DNA of 64,000 bases from Rhytidiadelphus loreus (lineage: Eukaryota; Streptophyta; Bryopsida; Hypnales; Hylocomiaceae): contig OX344763.1 of the NCBI GenBank assembly GCA_947034895.1, positions 38,625,025 through 38,689,024 of the forward strand, in the 5' to 3' direction. A program made the translations under genes and the position numbers. Position 1 is the stretch's first letter. Each line of letters opens with the position of its first letter. The notes beneath the pieces are model-generated. The model made no database searches. It saw nothing but the letters and a program-made list of their open reading frames with translations, and had not been told where the DNA came from. Below, in pieces: positions 23,601-34,900 of the stretch.

Positions 23601-24785
23601 AATTTCTAGAGGCACCTTAGACCTTCAAAGAGCTTGTAAGGTTATACTTTCAAGCATGTATTGGTTGAATTGCTTTTTTGAGTGCTTCTATTAATAGTGT
23701 GTCCATTTATGTTTGAGATACTCCAACTCAAAAACAATGTGGCCAATGAAGAGCATGCCTTCTTTGCAGCTAGAAAAGCAAATCATCACTGCAACACTAA
23801 TCTAGAGCTCTTCTTCCAATCCAAACACGATGCAGAAGTAAGAAGGGACACAACCTTGGTTGAATTTGCATTTGACCAAATCAATGTCCTTGCCAAAACT
23901 ATTACACATGTTGTTGAAGCTAGCAAAATCTAAAACAATGTGGAGTCAACTCCCTTTACATGCAAACATTGATTCTTAGCATATAGGTAAATTGATTGGC
24001 ATGTGGTGCACAACTACATGGAACTTAGATGACTTATTGGAAATTTTCCTTAGACAAACAAATGTCTACATAGTTGGAGGAGAATAGAGGGAGAAGCATG
24101 ACAAATGAAGACTAGGGGGAGGTTGCCCTTGATAAGACTTACTATAGACTCATTTTGTTGGAATGAATTCACCCAAGTTTTCATGTTCTTTGTCTAAAGT
24201 AGGTTGTATGATTTGTACAAGTTTAACGCTTAAACTACAAAATGTTGTAAATTATGAATATGTCTATATAGACAAAATCCAAAATGTCCATATTATATAT
24301 GAAATTTGTGAAAATTTCCTTACTTTGGTATAGCAGTCTAGTTTCCATATTGGGTTTTTTCTATACACTAGTGATTTTATTTTTGGCTAACTAATTTTGC
24401 AAAATTTCTACCAATAAAGGAGGCTACTACATATATCAAAGGAAAGCATGGGAAGTTTTATTGAAATTTAGCTTGAACCTAAACCCATGTTAGAAGTATA
24501 TAGTTTAGTAGCTATTGTAAATGGAGAGGCATGCAATGGTTCTTTGCCAAGTCATATAGCCACTAAATCCTACCAAGCTAAAGCTCTTCATAATTACCTT
24601 TCTTATTAAAATTAGGTAGGCTTGGGGTAACTCCATTCTTCAAAGTATGATCCAAATACTTCTTGAGTGTTGAATCTTCATTGAACCACAAGAAGACCTG
24701 AAGTGGAGGGAAGACCAACTCACAGTGGCCTATGCCAATTCAAAACAAGTTCTTGAATACACTTTACTCTAATCAACATTTACTA
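20651..24785. other. AT-rich intergenic DNA, possible decayed sequence, no gene called
   Basis: A frame of 83 codons at 23682-23933 (+) is slightly less AT-rich and charged, and the 22.3-24.1 kb stretch is less AT-rich than its flanks. I could not connect frames into a known gene or retrotransposon domain: no RT, integrase, RNase H or gag zinc-knuckle motif was seen. It may be a decayed element. Confidence 0.4.
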
Positions 24786-25109
24786 CAAGGGCCCAATTGC
24801 CACCTCATTTATCTTCTAATTCATATTGCAATATTGATTTAGACAACTAGCTCTTCTTGCACCTTTTATGTGTAAAGCTTGTAGAATATGCTTTCCATTT
24901 TGTATTCATGATGAAGTCTAATAAAGGAGTTTGGATAAGTTGAACACTTGGATCATCTTACAATATTAGGACATACACCAAAAATTGATAACTAGTCAAG
25001 ATCAAGTAAAAATATGACAAATCCATGACTACTAAAATTTCAACACACATGTGGTTCTTGATTTTAGGAACTATGATAATAAAATCCAAGAATAGCAAAA
25101 TCTATACTG

Positions 25110-25420
25110 TTCACAAGAGTAATCCGCAAACTCTGAGTGTACAACTGTAGACCTAGACGGCCTACCAACTTCATACAATACCTTTTGACAAAGGTTACAC
25201 CCAGTCAAGAATGATCTTCCTCCACGTCTTCAAACCAAGTCTTCACCATTCAAAAAATCTACAACACCTACGCACTCTCAAATGACGGTGAGAATGATGG
25301 GACAACCTCTCTCAACCCCTCTCTTTCTTTCCAACCCCATTCCACCATGTCACAGCCAAAGTGACAACGGAAAGGGACATGGAATTGACGAGCTCAACAT
25401 CTTCACATGTAGACTATTCC
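25110..25420 (+). repeat. R1 dispersed repeat, copy e (distal promoter of FPF1-like gene 2)
   Basis: It carries R1 landmarks including CCTTTTGACAAAGGTTACAC, CAAGTCTTCACCATTC, CCATTCCACCATGTCACA and GACGAGCTCAACATCTTCACA. It is placed like copy d at gene 1. Confidence 0.65.
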
Positions 25421-25581
25421 TAGTTCCTATCCTCCTCCCACCCATACGCAAACTTCACCCAAATAATTAAATCCCAAATTTTTTTTGCATAGATCTGTTA
25501 TCTTCCATCTTTGCTTGCATTGAGTCCAAAGAGAATTCACATTTAATTGACGTCCACGGTAAGAACGACGCTTGCCATTAC

Positions 25582-25587
25582 TATAAA
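25582..25587 (+). promoter_or_regulatory. Probable TATA box of FPF1-like gene 2
   Basis: TATAAA in the same context as at gene 1, preceded by the conserved TTGACGTCCACGG (a bZIP-type ACGT core). It is inferred from conservation between the copies. Confidence 0.55.
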
Positions 25588-25604
25588 GGTATCTCTTCAT
25601 TAGC

Positions 25605-27060
25605 TTGGCTCATATGCAGCACCTCCGTCGGTCGGTCCTCGTGGAGTTCTGTTTGGAGCTGTGTCACGATTGGAGCGCCTTCAATTCTGAAGACGACGCT
25701 TGCATGCCCTGCGAATTGAAGACGAGACCGATCGATCCTGGCATTCCCTTGCCATTGCTGCTGAAGGTGATCCGTCTCACTCGTGTACGTTTTCATTTTA
25801 ATTGGCGCTTATCATTCTTAATTAGACCACAATACTCCGGCGATCGAGAGCTCACCTCGCCTTTTTTGTGATGGAAAAGAATCCATAGTGCGTACAGATT
25901 TGGATGCTTGCTCTTTCAAAGGCCTGAATTGCATGCATCGGGTAGCTTCAAGTGTCTGATTTTTGCTTTAGCTCTTTGGTCAAATTAATATTTCATTCCT
26001 CTAGAGATCAAAATTTGCTAGCTAGCTGTGCCGTCTTCTTTCTTCATTTTCTAATTCAAGCAGAACTGATTTCACATTCGTTCATTCGTTCATTCGTTCT
26101 ATTTGTTCATCATTTCGTGCATGCTGAAGGCTTCATATCGCAGGGACTGGCTACAGAAAGCCAATTTCTAATGCAGCTATGCTTGATTATTTCTAGAGGT
26201 TTTGCTTCCAGCTTTTGAGCTCATAAACATGAACACGTACTGGATGGATTGGCCACTTTCGTTTGCTCGTTGCAATCTTAACCGAGAGTGCAGGATGATG
26301 TTGCATACAAGAGTCAAGAGCCAACCTCACACTCGCTGTTTCAAGTCTGTAGATGATTAAGCCTCTATACAAATTCAATTTTCATCTTGATTTTAAAACC
26401 TGCTCGCTTGGATGTGCTTTTTAATTTATGGACACATGAACTCAAAAATCTAGTGAAATGAGTGCTGCGGACTTGAGGTATGTGTGGAAGTTCCATTTCG
26501 CGATCATTTCTTGGACGTGAATAATTATCAGGCAAGCAGTCAAAGCTAGTACGGTTGAACTCCGACCCTCACTGAATCCATACAAGGGTCCATGGACGCG
26601 CGGGATGCCTATGATTGTCAAGTTTGGAATATCTGAACAAAATTCGCGGATCGGAGGTTTAATTAGGTGTAAGTTCAACAAGTGTAGGTCTCCTGGAATT
26701 TGTGCATGCTTCAACCACCTATTCCATAAATCTTTGAGTAATTACATGAGGTATTCATTCCATTTGTGAGTGCTTTCCTTCCAGTATAGTAGGACTCCTT
26801 CCCATTCAGCCGTTCAATTTCGAACACTCTTACCAAGACCAGATCATGCATCTGGTCGTCGCCTCCACCACAAGACTAATCCGCACAAACTCTTTCGTTT
26901 CTCTGCACTTTCACGACAGTACTGTACTCTTCTGCACACATCATTGATTCATATTAATCTTATGGAATGTACATGTATGCATCAGAGTTCACATTCATTT
27001 GTTGAATACGAATTGAAGTTAACCACTGGGGAACAAGTTCTGCACTTCAAACCCGGCCAG
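25605..27060 (+). other. 5' leader of FPF1-like gene 2, with conserved upstream frame and putative leader intron
   Basis: The upstream frame starts MAHMQHLRRSVLVEF at 25605. The putative donor AAG/GTGATC follows 25766 and the putative acceptor GGCCAG ends at 27060, giving an intron of about 1.29 kb. Sequence inside the putative intron has drifted by many indels relative to gene 1, while the leader frame is conserved. Confidence 0.4.
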
Positions 27061-27082
27061 CTCCGAAGCTAGATTTCACGCA

Positions 27083-27421
27083 ATGTCCGGGGTGTGGTCG
27101 TTTGATTCCGATGGCGTTTACTATCTCGTCGAAGATCCGATGGAGGAAACGTCGATTCCCGGGCCAGCCATGGGACACAAGGTGCTCGTGCACAAAGCTT
27201 CCAACACCACCATGACCAACTATGAGCAGCTCAGCAGCAAGCTCCACTCGCATGGCTGGTTCCCTTACTTCCAGAACGAGGAGATGCGACAGTACCACCG
27301 GGGCTCCCACTGCGACGATGTCATCACCCTGCCTCCCTTCTTTTGCGACCTCCGCACGACCCACATGTATGATGTGGTGGTGAAGACTCGGTCGGCTTTC
27401 GAGGTCCGCGATGTGGCGTAG
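27083..27421 (+). CDS. FPF1-like protein (gene 2)
   Basis: A complete 112-codon frame, identical to gene 1 except Ser75 for Ala75 (TCC for GCC). It shows the same family signatures: MSGVW start, KVLVH block, YEQL..KL...GW, and MYDVVVK...FEVRD at the C-terminus. It is intronless and GC-rich in an AT-rich setting. Both copies are open and share promoter elements, so both are probably functional and redundant. Near-identity of the coding and 3' regions against diverged upstream flanks suggests recent gene conversion between the copies. The growth-promoting role is family knowledge, not shown here. Confidence 0.85.
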   Translation: MSGVWSFDSDGVYYLVEDPMEETSIPGPAMGHKVLVHKASNTTMTNYEQLSSKLHSHGWFPYFQNEEMRQYHRGSHCDDVITLPPFFCDLRTTHMYDVVVKTRSAFEVRDVA

Positions 27422-27535
27422 CTCTCTCGATCGCTCGCTCGTGAAGGGATTCGAGCGGCGTCGTCCACGAATTTTGAAGAGGACCTAAGTGAGCCCCAGC
27501 TAATTAATTAAGGAGGTTTAAATAATTATGTCCTT

Positions 27536-28540
27536 AATTGTGTGTAAGAATTGGTATTAACTTCCAATCTCCGGTAGTTAGAGGGATTTGGGAACACCTC
27601 CATTTCCTGGATCCTCCTCCCAGGGAATTCGTACGCATTCCTCGGTCTCCTGCTTCGCCGAGTGCGGGCAACTTGAGTCGCCTTAACTTGGAGCGACGTA
27701 CTGGGTGCGTGAATAGTTTGTGTTCGGGAACACCGACCTAACTTAAGTAGAAGATCAGTACAGCAGTATCCTCAACTTAATCATTCAGGGCTATGTCGTT
27801 GTGTGTAAGAATTGGCATTAACTTCCAATCGTAGTCCTCACAAGGATTTGGGAACACCTCCATTTCCTTGAATGGGGAGTAAGTTAGATCCTCCCAGGGA
27901 ATTAATTGGTGTGTGTCCTCTGTCTTGTGCTTCCCGAGTACGTGCCCCAACTTCCTTCAGTTGGAGCGACTCGCCTGACTGGATGAATAATACGTTCCCC
28001 AACTTCTGTTCGGGAACACCGACCTTAAGTAGACTGAAGATCAGTACTAACAGCAGTACCTCAACTTAATCGGGGTTAGTTCGTTCATTCCACATCTAGT
28101 TGCACACCACGAGTGCTTCTCTTCTCTTGAGCATGATTGTGGTGAAACTTGCTTCAGTGTGTTGAAGTTAATTTGCATCTGGGTGGGGATTGAAGACGAT
28201 AGATCGTATTAAGATGTGAGAGTCTGGTTGTAATTCACTGCTTAATTGCAAATGATATGTATGTATGTCCCTGTGTGTACGTTGGAATTGGCGTTATCTT
28301 CCAATGTGGACCTCCTGTAGTTAGAGGGATTTGGGAACACCTCCATTTCCTTGGCATGGGGAGTAGATCCTCCCAGGGAAGTTGTCTGCATTCCTCGGTG
28401 TCTCGCGCTTCCCCGAGTGGAGCGACTCGTCTGGATGAATAATACGTTCCCCAGCTTCTACTTGGGAACATCTTTATTAGAAGATCAGTGAGTATTCTTA
28501 ACTTAATCAGGGTTAGTTCATTTCACATCCAATTGCACAG
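27536..28540 (+). repeat. Three units of the FPF1 3' tandem array in copy 2
   Basis: Units lie at about 27536-27797, 27798-28099 and 28278-28520, separated before the third by the TTGAGCATGATTGTGG block. The first two are nearly identical to those in copy 1. The third is more diverged. A short conserved phrase GGGATTTGGGAACACCTCC marks each unit. Confidence 0.7.
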
Positions 28541-28649
28541 CACGAGTGCTTCCTTTGAGCATGATTGTGGTCAAACTGCACTCTGTGTGTTGAAGTTAGT
28601 TTGCATCTGGATGGGAAGACAATAGTAACTAGTAAGAGTACACATGTCT

Positions 28650-28935
28650 TGATGGTGTTGAGGTTGTAAGTTCCATGTCCCTCTCCTTGTCAATTTCATT
28701 GTCACAAGGTTGGGATTGAAGAGGGAGAAGTGGTGTAGAGACGTTGCCCCATCCTTCTCACTGTCTTTGAGAGTTGTACTAGTAGATGTTCAAGATTAAT
28801 TGATTGTGAAGACTTACTTTGGAGAAGTCAAAAGGTTCTTAACTAAGTGTACCTTTTGTATGGGTATTGTGTCACATAGGTGTGTTGTTTAGGATCTACT
28901 TGAATCCTACACTTATAGTTTGGTTATTATTCTTG
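28650..28935 (-). repeat. R1 dispersed repeat, copy f, inverted
   Basis: Read on the minus strand it shows R1 landmarks (CAAGAATAATAACCAAACT, ACAAAAGGTACAC, AAGTCTTCACAATC, CATGTCCCTCTCC inverted). FPF1-like gene 2 is therefore bracketed by R1 copies in opposite orientation, e upstream and f downstream. Confidence 0.6.
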
Positions 28936-29299
28936 AAAACAATATAGACCACACATTGTTAGTAGCAAATTTGCAATCAAGTCACACAAACATGAGAGAC
29001 ACTATAGATGGATATTACATGGAAGGCTTTGGAACAAACCTTGGCATATGAAAATACAATTGTGATGGTATCAAAAATGAAGTGGTTATTGGTTAAATGA
29101 TACAAATACATGAATTGACTAATCACGAAATGTTGAAGCCAGGTAATGCTACAACCAAAGACAATAATTGTTTTATAACGGTACAAAATTATCTCATACA
29201 TAAATCAAATGAAAAGTAATCCATAAGATGAATTTTACATTTCAAAGGTTGAGGTGGGTAATTTTTCAATTGGAAGTTGGAATAGAAGCCAACAGCCGT

Positions 29300-29600
29300 A
29301 AGTGTTAAAATCCACTTCATTGAATTAAACTTCATATACTCTACAATTGTAAATTTTTTTTAATAGAATTGAATTGCAAAACGGCCAAAGTATTGATTGC
29401 GCATTTCCCTTAACCTACATTCAATTCACTGTAAAAGATAAAAGACAATTAAGTGTTAAAATCCACTTCATTGAATTAAACTTCATATACTCTACAATTG
29501 TAAATTTTTTTTAATAAAATTGAATTGCAAAACGGCCAAAGTATTGATTGCGCATTTCCCTTAACCTACATTCAATTCACTGTAAAAGATAAAAGACAAT
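29300..29600 (+). repeat. Near-perfect tandem duplication, 151-bp period
   Basis: 29300-29449 and 29451-29600 match over 150 bp with one difference (G at 29366, A at 29517). It is either very recent or an assembly artefact. It is non-coding. Confidence 0.9.
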
Positions 29601-29773
29601 CAGACAATAATGTTATAAAAGATTAAAGTTATTTTTTGCAATAGTAGAAAGCCTTGTTTAATATAAAAGACAATCAGATAATAATGTTATAAAAGATTAA
29701 AGTTATTTTTTGCACTAGTAGAAAGATAATAATGTTATAAAAGATTAAAGTTATTTTTTGCACTAGTAGAAAG
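29596..29773 (+). repeat. Tandem copies of a 48-60 bp unit ending in a CACTA-type end
   Basis: Three copies of the phrase TAATGTTATAAAAGATTAAAG followed by TTATTTTTTGCA(A/C)TAGTAGAAAG lie at about 29606-29651, 29681-29725 and 29728-29773. They place three CACTA-like ends in a row at the left side of the palindrome, which suggests slippage or repeated end duplication. Confidence 0.7.
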
Positions 29774-30202
29774 ATGTTCCTGCGTCAAAGTTGACGGATT
29801 TTCTTAAGCATCCAATGTAACATCTTCATGTGTTTATGTCAACAATGACATCCAATGTAACATCCACTAGAAGAAAAAAGGGGGTTCTGCGACTGCAAGT
29901 TTTGAGTCACTGTGGACACAAATTACAGTAGTTGCAGTGTAGTTGTTTTCTAGTTGCATCGTAGTTGTTTTCACTAGAAAACAACTACGATGCAACTAGA
30001 AAACAACTACACTGCAACTACTGTAATTTGTGTCCACAGTGACTCAAAACTTGCAGTCGCAGAACCCCCTTTTTTCTTCTAGTGGATGTTACATTGGATG
30101 TCATTGTTGACATAAACACATGAAGATGTTACATTGGATGCTTAAGAAAATCCGTCAACTTTGATGCAAGAACATCCAATTAAACAAGGCTTTCTTCTAG
30201 TG
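29639..30202. mobile_element. CACTA-type element with a 404-nt near-perfect palindrome
   Basis: The outer ends are CAATAGTAGAAAGCCTTG (from 29639) and CAAGGCTTTCTTCTAGTG (to 30202), inverted over 24 bp with two mismatches. TTG flanks both sides, a 3-bp target duplication as in CACTA elements. Inside, 29773-29972 and 29977-30176 are 200-bp arms that match at 198 positions around the 4-nt loop ACTA. A nested pair of ends CACTAGAAGAAAAAAG / CTTTTTTCTTCTAGTG marks an inner unit at 29865-30084. There is no coding capacity. If transcribed it would fold into a very long hairpin RNA. Confidence 0.85.
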
Positions 30203-30236
30203 TTGGTAGATGTTTTAAAATCGTTTCTTACCCATA

Positions 30237-30318
30237 CATACATATTGATTTTGGAGATGTACACAAAGAGATGATGGCGGTTTGGGGCATACTGCAATTT
30301 TGGGTGTACCCACCTTAA
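30237..30318 (+). repeat. Right half of a family D TA-flanked miniature transposon
   Basis: It matches the right part of the complete element at 55530-55785: CATATTGATTTTGGAGATGT, ACACAAAGAGATGATGGCG, and TTTTGGGTGTACCCACCTTA at the end. The left half is not adjacent; the CACTA-type insertion to the left may have separated it. Confidence 0.5.
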
Positions 30319-30319
30319 T

Positions 30320-31960
30320 GATACACTTTAAAATGGGTCTTTTCCTAACTTACATCAGACATGTTTTAATGTTACGCTCAAATTTTTTACATTTCCTTGA
30401 ATTACATTGAATCTATTTTTCTCTAAATTTTTTCATGACACACTTTGCAATTGCACATATAAATATTGAAAGTCACCTTTCATAAGTTGAATGCACCTAA
30501 ATCCAACACTTCTAAAAAAATCATCATACACATGTCTTAATTTGTCTTATCACTTATTGGTGAAATGGTTTGGTGCAAGTACTTTTGTGGATTGGAAAAT
30601 TGAAGTTAGGTAGCAAAAATATACCATGTGAAAGAAGAATTCTTGTCTTATATTCTTAAATGGTCAAAATATGTTTTGAAAATTCTAATAATTTCTATTA
30701 GTTTTCAAAATAATTTTGCATTTTTTTTAAATCAATGTGTTGAATTTAACTCTTACATATCTTCAACCATCCCCAAAAGATGTAGCTTTGCTATATCAAG
30801 CATTGTTCTTCTACCATTGGCTTGCTTTTCAAGTATGGTCTAGACCTACTCAAAACTTCTTCCACGTAGTTTTTGTCAATGCAACACTTCCTCCCCATCT
30901 ATCCAGAGCTTTCAATACAAATTTTGAAATTGCCATGATGTCTAGTAATCTTGGGTTGTGCTTAAAGCATGTTCTAGGATTAAAAAAAATTGTTATCTAT
31001 TCTTCCTTGGAATTATTTTTAAATAATACATTCCATGTTGAAGCATTTCGAGACGTTAGCCTATGAAATCCAGCACTTTGGTCTATATATAAAGATAGTT
31101 TTGAACTTTCTAACATCCATGTCATCTTCAAAGAACCTTCAAGGTTGCTTCTATTTGGCTAATAGAGTATGAAATCCAACACTTTGGTCTATATATGGTA
31201 ACAAACCTAAAATTGTTCGAATGAAAATTTGAACATACTTAGTCGCTATTATCGAATTGGGAAAGTATTTGTTGCATCTTATTGGTAGTCAGAAGGGGAT
31301 TTTAGATTCCTTTAGAATGTATTTTTTGATCACCTTATGATTAAACTATGAATTTTCATAATGTTGAATATAGGTGTATCCAAAATCAAACCCTAAGCTC
31401 TCATAGGTGAAAAACTCTAGGGATTGATTTCATAAACATGTCACAATTAGGTGCAATTACCTTACAATGTTTGTACATCAATAACATTCAACACTCTTGC
31501 TTACCATATCTGAATAATGCACAACACTGTCCACTAGAATTCTCTTTCATTTGTTAGAAAGAACACATAAATTTTTTTGACTATTATTGCAAAAGAACTT
31601 GTACAATTGAAGATTTAGGTGTCAATACATTAACCTATCTTCTTTTAATTCAGAAAATAATGCTAAAGAGCACAAAAAGTGTTCAATGAATCGACTTCCA
31701 AGGAAATTACAAGAATTGAAGAATGCACCTATTCATCCAAGAATCTAATAATGCTTGCCTTGCTACCTCAATCATACACCACATCCTTTCAAGATTAAGA
31801 TCTTAACCTTGAAACATTGTGGAGGACAAAAAGTGTAAAAAAAGAATGATTTCCAAAGAAACTATAGAAAATAATGAAGATTGCACCTATTCATCCAAGA
31901 ATCTGATGATAATTTTCTACCTCAATCATAGGTCTTGGCCTTCCATTCCAAGATTAGAGC
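30320..31960. other. Downstream flank of the lipase gene, no gene called
   Basis: A phrase of about 29 bp around GAAATCC(A/G)..CACTTTGGTCTATATAT occurs twice (near 31066 and 31170). The stretch 31258-31400 matches 40680-40830 (TTGGTAGTCA, GGGGATT, AAACTATGAAT). A 109-codon frame at 30737-31066 (+) has no family signature. The segment next to 31961 should include the lipase 3' UTR; no clear poly-A signal was chosen. Confidence 0.45.
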
Positions 31961-31961
31961 C

Positions 31962-34900
31962 TTAAAAACGGTTGGAGTTCTTTCTCTCAACATTGAATCT
32001 GCCAAAATTGATCAAACTGGGAACAGCTCTCGCCACCCGGTCGTCAAACTCCTCCTGGCTCTGCTGCGGAAACGCCTTCGTCTTCGTGGCCGCGTGTGAA
32101 TCCAGCCACTGGATCACATCGCGCATCACGCCGTGGATCATCTCATCCGGCTCGCCCTGCAGCAGACAGTGCCACGCATCGTCGTAGAGTCGCAAAGTCT
32201 TGTCTGCAGACTTGGCCTTCTCGTGCAGCAGCTTGCTGATGGCCGGGTCCGTGACACGGTCGCCGGCGCCGTGAAGCACCAGCAATGGCAAGGAAACCTG
32301 CACAATCCATCGATCAATCCATCGATAAAATAACAACATTCTTGAACCAAATTTGGAAGAAACCGTGTGTAGACTCATGTGGAGCTCTGAGAGTGAGTGA
32401 CGGAGAGAATACTGGAGAAGATGGTGAATGCGAGAATGGAGGAGAACTTAGAAGGAACAAAAGATGAATCTTTATAGGCAAGATAAAATCGATCGAACGA
32501 TCAAAATAACATTCCTGAACTAGTTGGGAAAACGCCTTTTTGGGAAGAAATCATGTGTAGACTTGTAGACTTACGAGGAGCTATTCGGATGATGGAGAGA
32601 ATATTGGAGAAGATGGTGGAACAATCAAATGGCTTGGAGAAAATGAAAGAGAACTAATAGGAGCCCAAAAACAAATCTTTATGGGCAAAATCAATCAATC
32701 AATCAACTTATCTCGACTATACATTTGGAAGAAAACTGTGTAGACGTATGTCGAGCTCATAGGATGAGAGAGAAAATCATGACGAGGATGGAAGAAACAA
32801 AATGGGTAGGAGAGAAATGAGAACTTACGAGAACAAAGAAGATATCAATATAGCAATAAAGATTCCTGTAAGTATGAACAATGCTCTATTCGGGAAAGTA
32901 ATGCATCCACTGTTGACCTAAAGCCTAGGTTAAGTACCACATTGATGGAGAATGAAGTGGATCATACCTCTTGCAATTTGCTGCCGAGACATTCAGTGAT
33001 CCGGAGCATTTGAACAGCAGTTCGGATGCGAGGGTTTCCCACATACGCCACCGGGTTCGAATCGGCCTGCAAGAATAATGAAATGTTAAGAAAATCAGGA
33101 AAACAATCAAATCATGCTTTATTAGGATGAAGAGTTTTCAATATCGGCTAATGGTACCGCCTAGCTACAAACACGGTTGCTGCTCCACTTATTCTATTCA
33201 GTGTCACTACCTAAATCAAGTTACTCCCGCCCCCCCCCCCCCTCTAAAACTTCATTATTTCCCTATTAATATAGCTCCAATATTCATCATGTTGAGTGGA
33301 TTCTATGAACGTAAACCACTGAATTCTACTGCAGACTAATATGTTCCACAGGCTTGCCCACGTAACCAGACATTCTGCAACCACTGAAAATTCACCGAGT
33401 TCATTCAAACCTGCCAATGTGGGTTCATGTTGGCTAATACCCTCGCTCTCAGGAATTCAGGAAAACATCCCCTCCTTGTCAAAGTTCACCTCCTCAACAG
33501 GCATGTTTTCCATTAATTCCCTTGTCCTTATGCATTACCCAATTCTTCGCTGGTAAAAAAAGAACTCCAATACAAAACTACAGCTTAAGGTGACTAAAGT
33601 TTAGGCAGTGGCACAAAACAGAGTGAACAGTAAACCCACTGAATTCTACTGCAGACTAATATGTCCCACAGATTTCCCCACATAACCGGACACTGTGCAA
33701 TCATCCACCAAAAATTCACCGAGTTCATCCAAATTTGCCAATGCTGGTTCATGCTGGCTAATAGCCTCGCCCTCAGGAATTCGAAAAACACCCCTTCAAC
33801 AGGCATCTTTTCCTTGAGATCCCCTGTCCTCAGGAACTACCCTACACTTCGCCGATAAAAAAATACAAAGCTCCAATACAACACTATAGCTTATATAAAC
33901 TTGGTACAGGCAGTGTCACCAAATAGAATGAACAGGATAGCTAGAAAAAGGAAACGTCCGAGTTTTCGCTTGACAAGCTTCACCCTCCTCATCAGAAGTT
34001 TCACCCAAGTTCCCTTGTCCTCACGTAATACGCTACCCTTCACCAATATATAAAATAAAACTCTAATACAAAACTATAGCTTACGGTGACTTAGGGTGGG
34101 GTTTGGGATTTTAGGGTTTAGGCAGTGACACCAAATAGGATAGCAATAAGCTTACGAGTTTTCTCTTCACTGGGTCTCTGAATCCGATTGCAGCAATGCT
34201 TTGTCCTGGCACCAGCTTGGCCTTCGGAATAACGCAAGACAAGGCAATAAGGATGCGCACGAGGATCCACGGCGGATACATGGCATCGGCGATTTTGCAC
34301 ATGGGCGCCACCAGCACGGCGCCATCCCACAAGGAAGGCTCCTTCAGGTGAGCTCGCAGCGCCACCGCCCCTCCCATGGACTCACCAAACAGAAAGCAAG
34401 GCAGACCCTGCAACTCCGCACGACCTGCACCACCACCACACACACACGGAAAAATAAAAAACAAACTCTCCTTTTAAAGTTCAAAGTTGGTTTTCATGGT
34501 CTTCTGCAAGGGGTTAGAGGGTCATCGTTTTGCAGAGGGAAATCATTCACAGTAGGCTTCTGTGGAGGATTGCACAGAATACAGTGTATGTCTACACGAA
34601 CATTCTGGTAACAGTTACGTTAGACTACGATTAACAAGAAGATTAGCAAGGGTAAAATCGGTGGCAAAAAGCAAGTTTGAAAATCGCCACAGATGTTGAA
34701 GCTAGCTTGCAGAAGAAGGAAATTGTAGATCTGCATTCCAAAACTCTAGAAGGGAAAGATAATGACATAGGACATGCTTAAAAGTCATGTTGTGTTCGAA
34801 GTTCTAGAATAGGCTCCACTACTGTTATTCATTCTATCCCAAAGTTTTGAACACATCCTAACTTGTAAGCATGGTACCTGAAGTCTATTTTGACCTGCAC

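Larger units (their letters stand above)
24790..28103 (+). repeat. Segmental duplication, copy 2 (contains FPF1-like gene 2)
   Basis: The partner of 11446-15332, in direct orientation about 12.8 kb away. It has a single promoter unit, lacks the 301-bp insertion found in copy 1, and carries a short CGTTCATT repeat expansion at 26079-26100. Similarity is highest from about 26911 to 28078. Confidence 0.85.

Noticed and set aside
20651..24785. Decayed LTR retrotransposon
   Set aside because: No LTR pair, primer-binding site, RT, integrase or zinc-knuckle motif could be found.
30737..31066. 109-codon plus-strand frame
   Set aside because: AT-rich, no recognised motif, no splice partners, and part of a repeat-bearing intergenic stretch.
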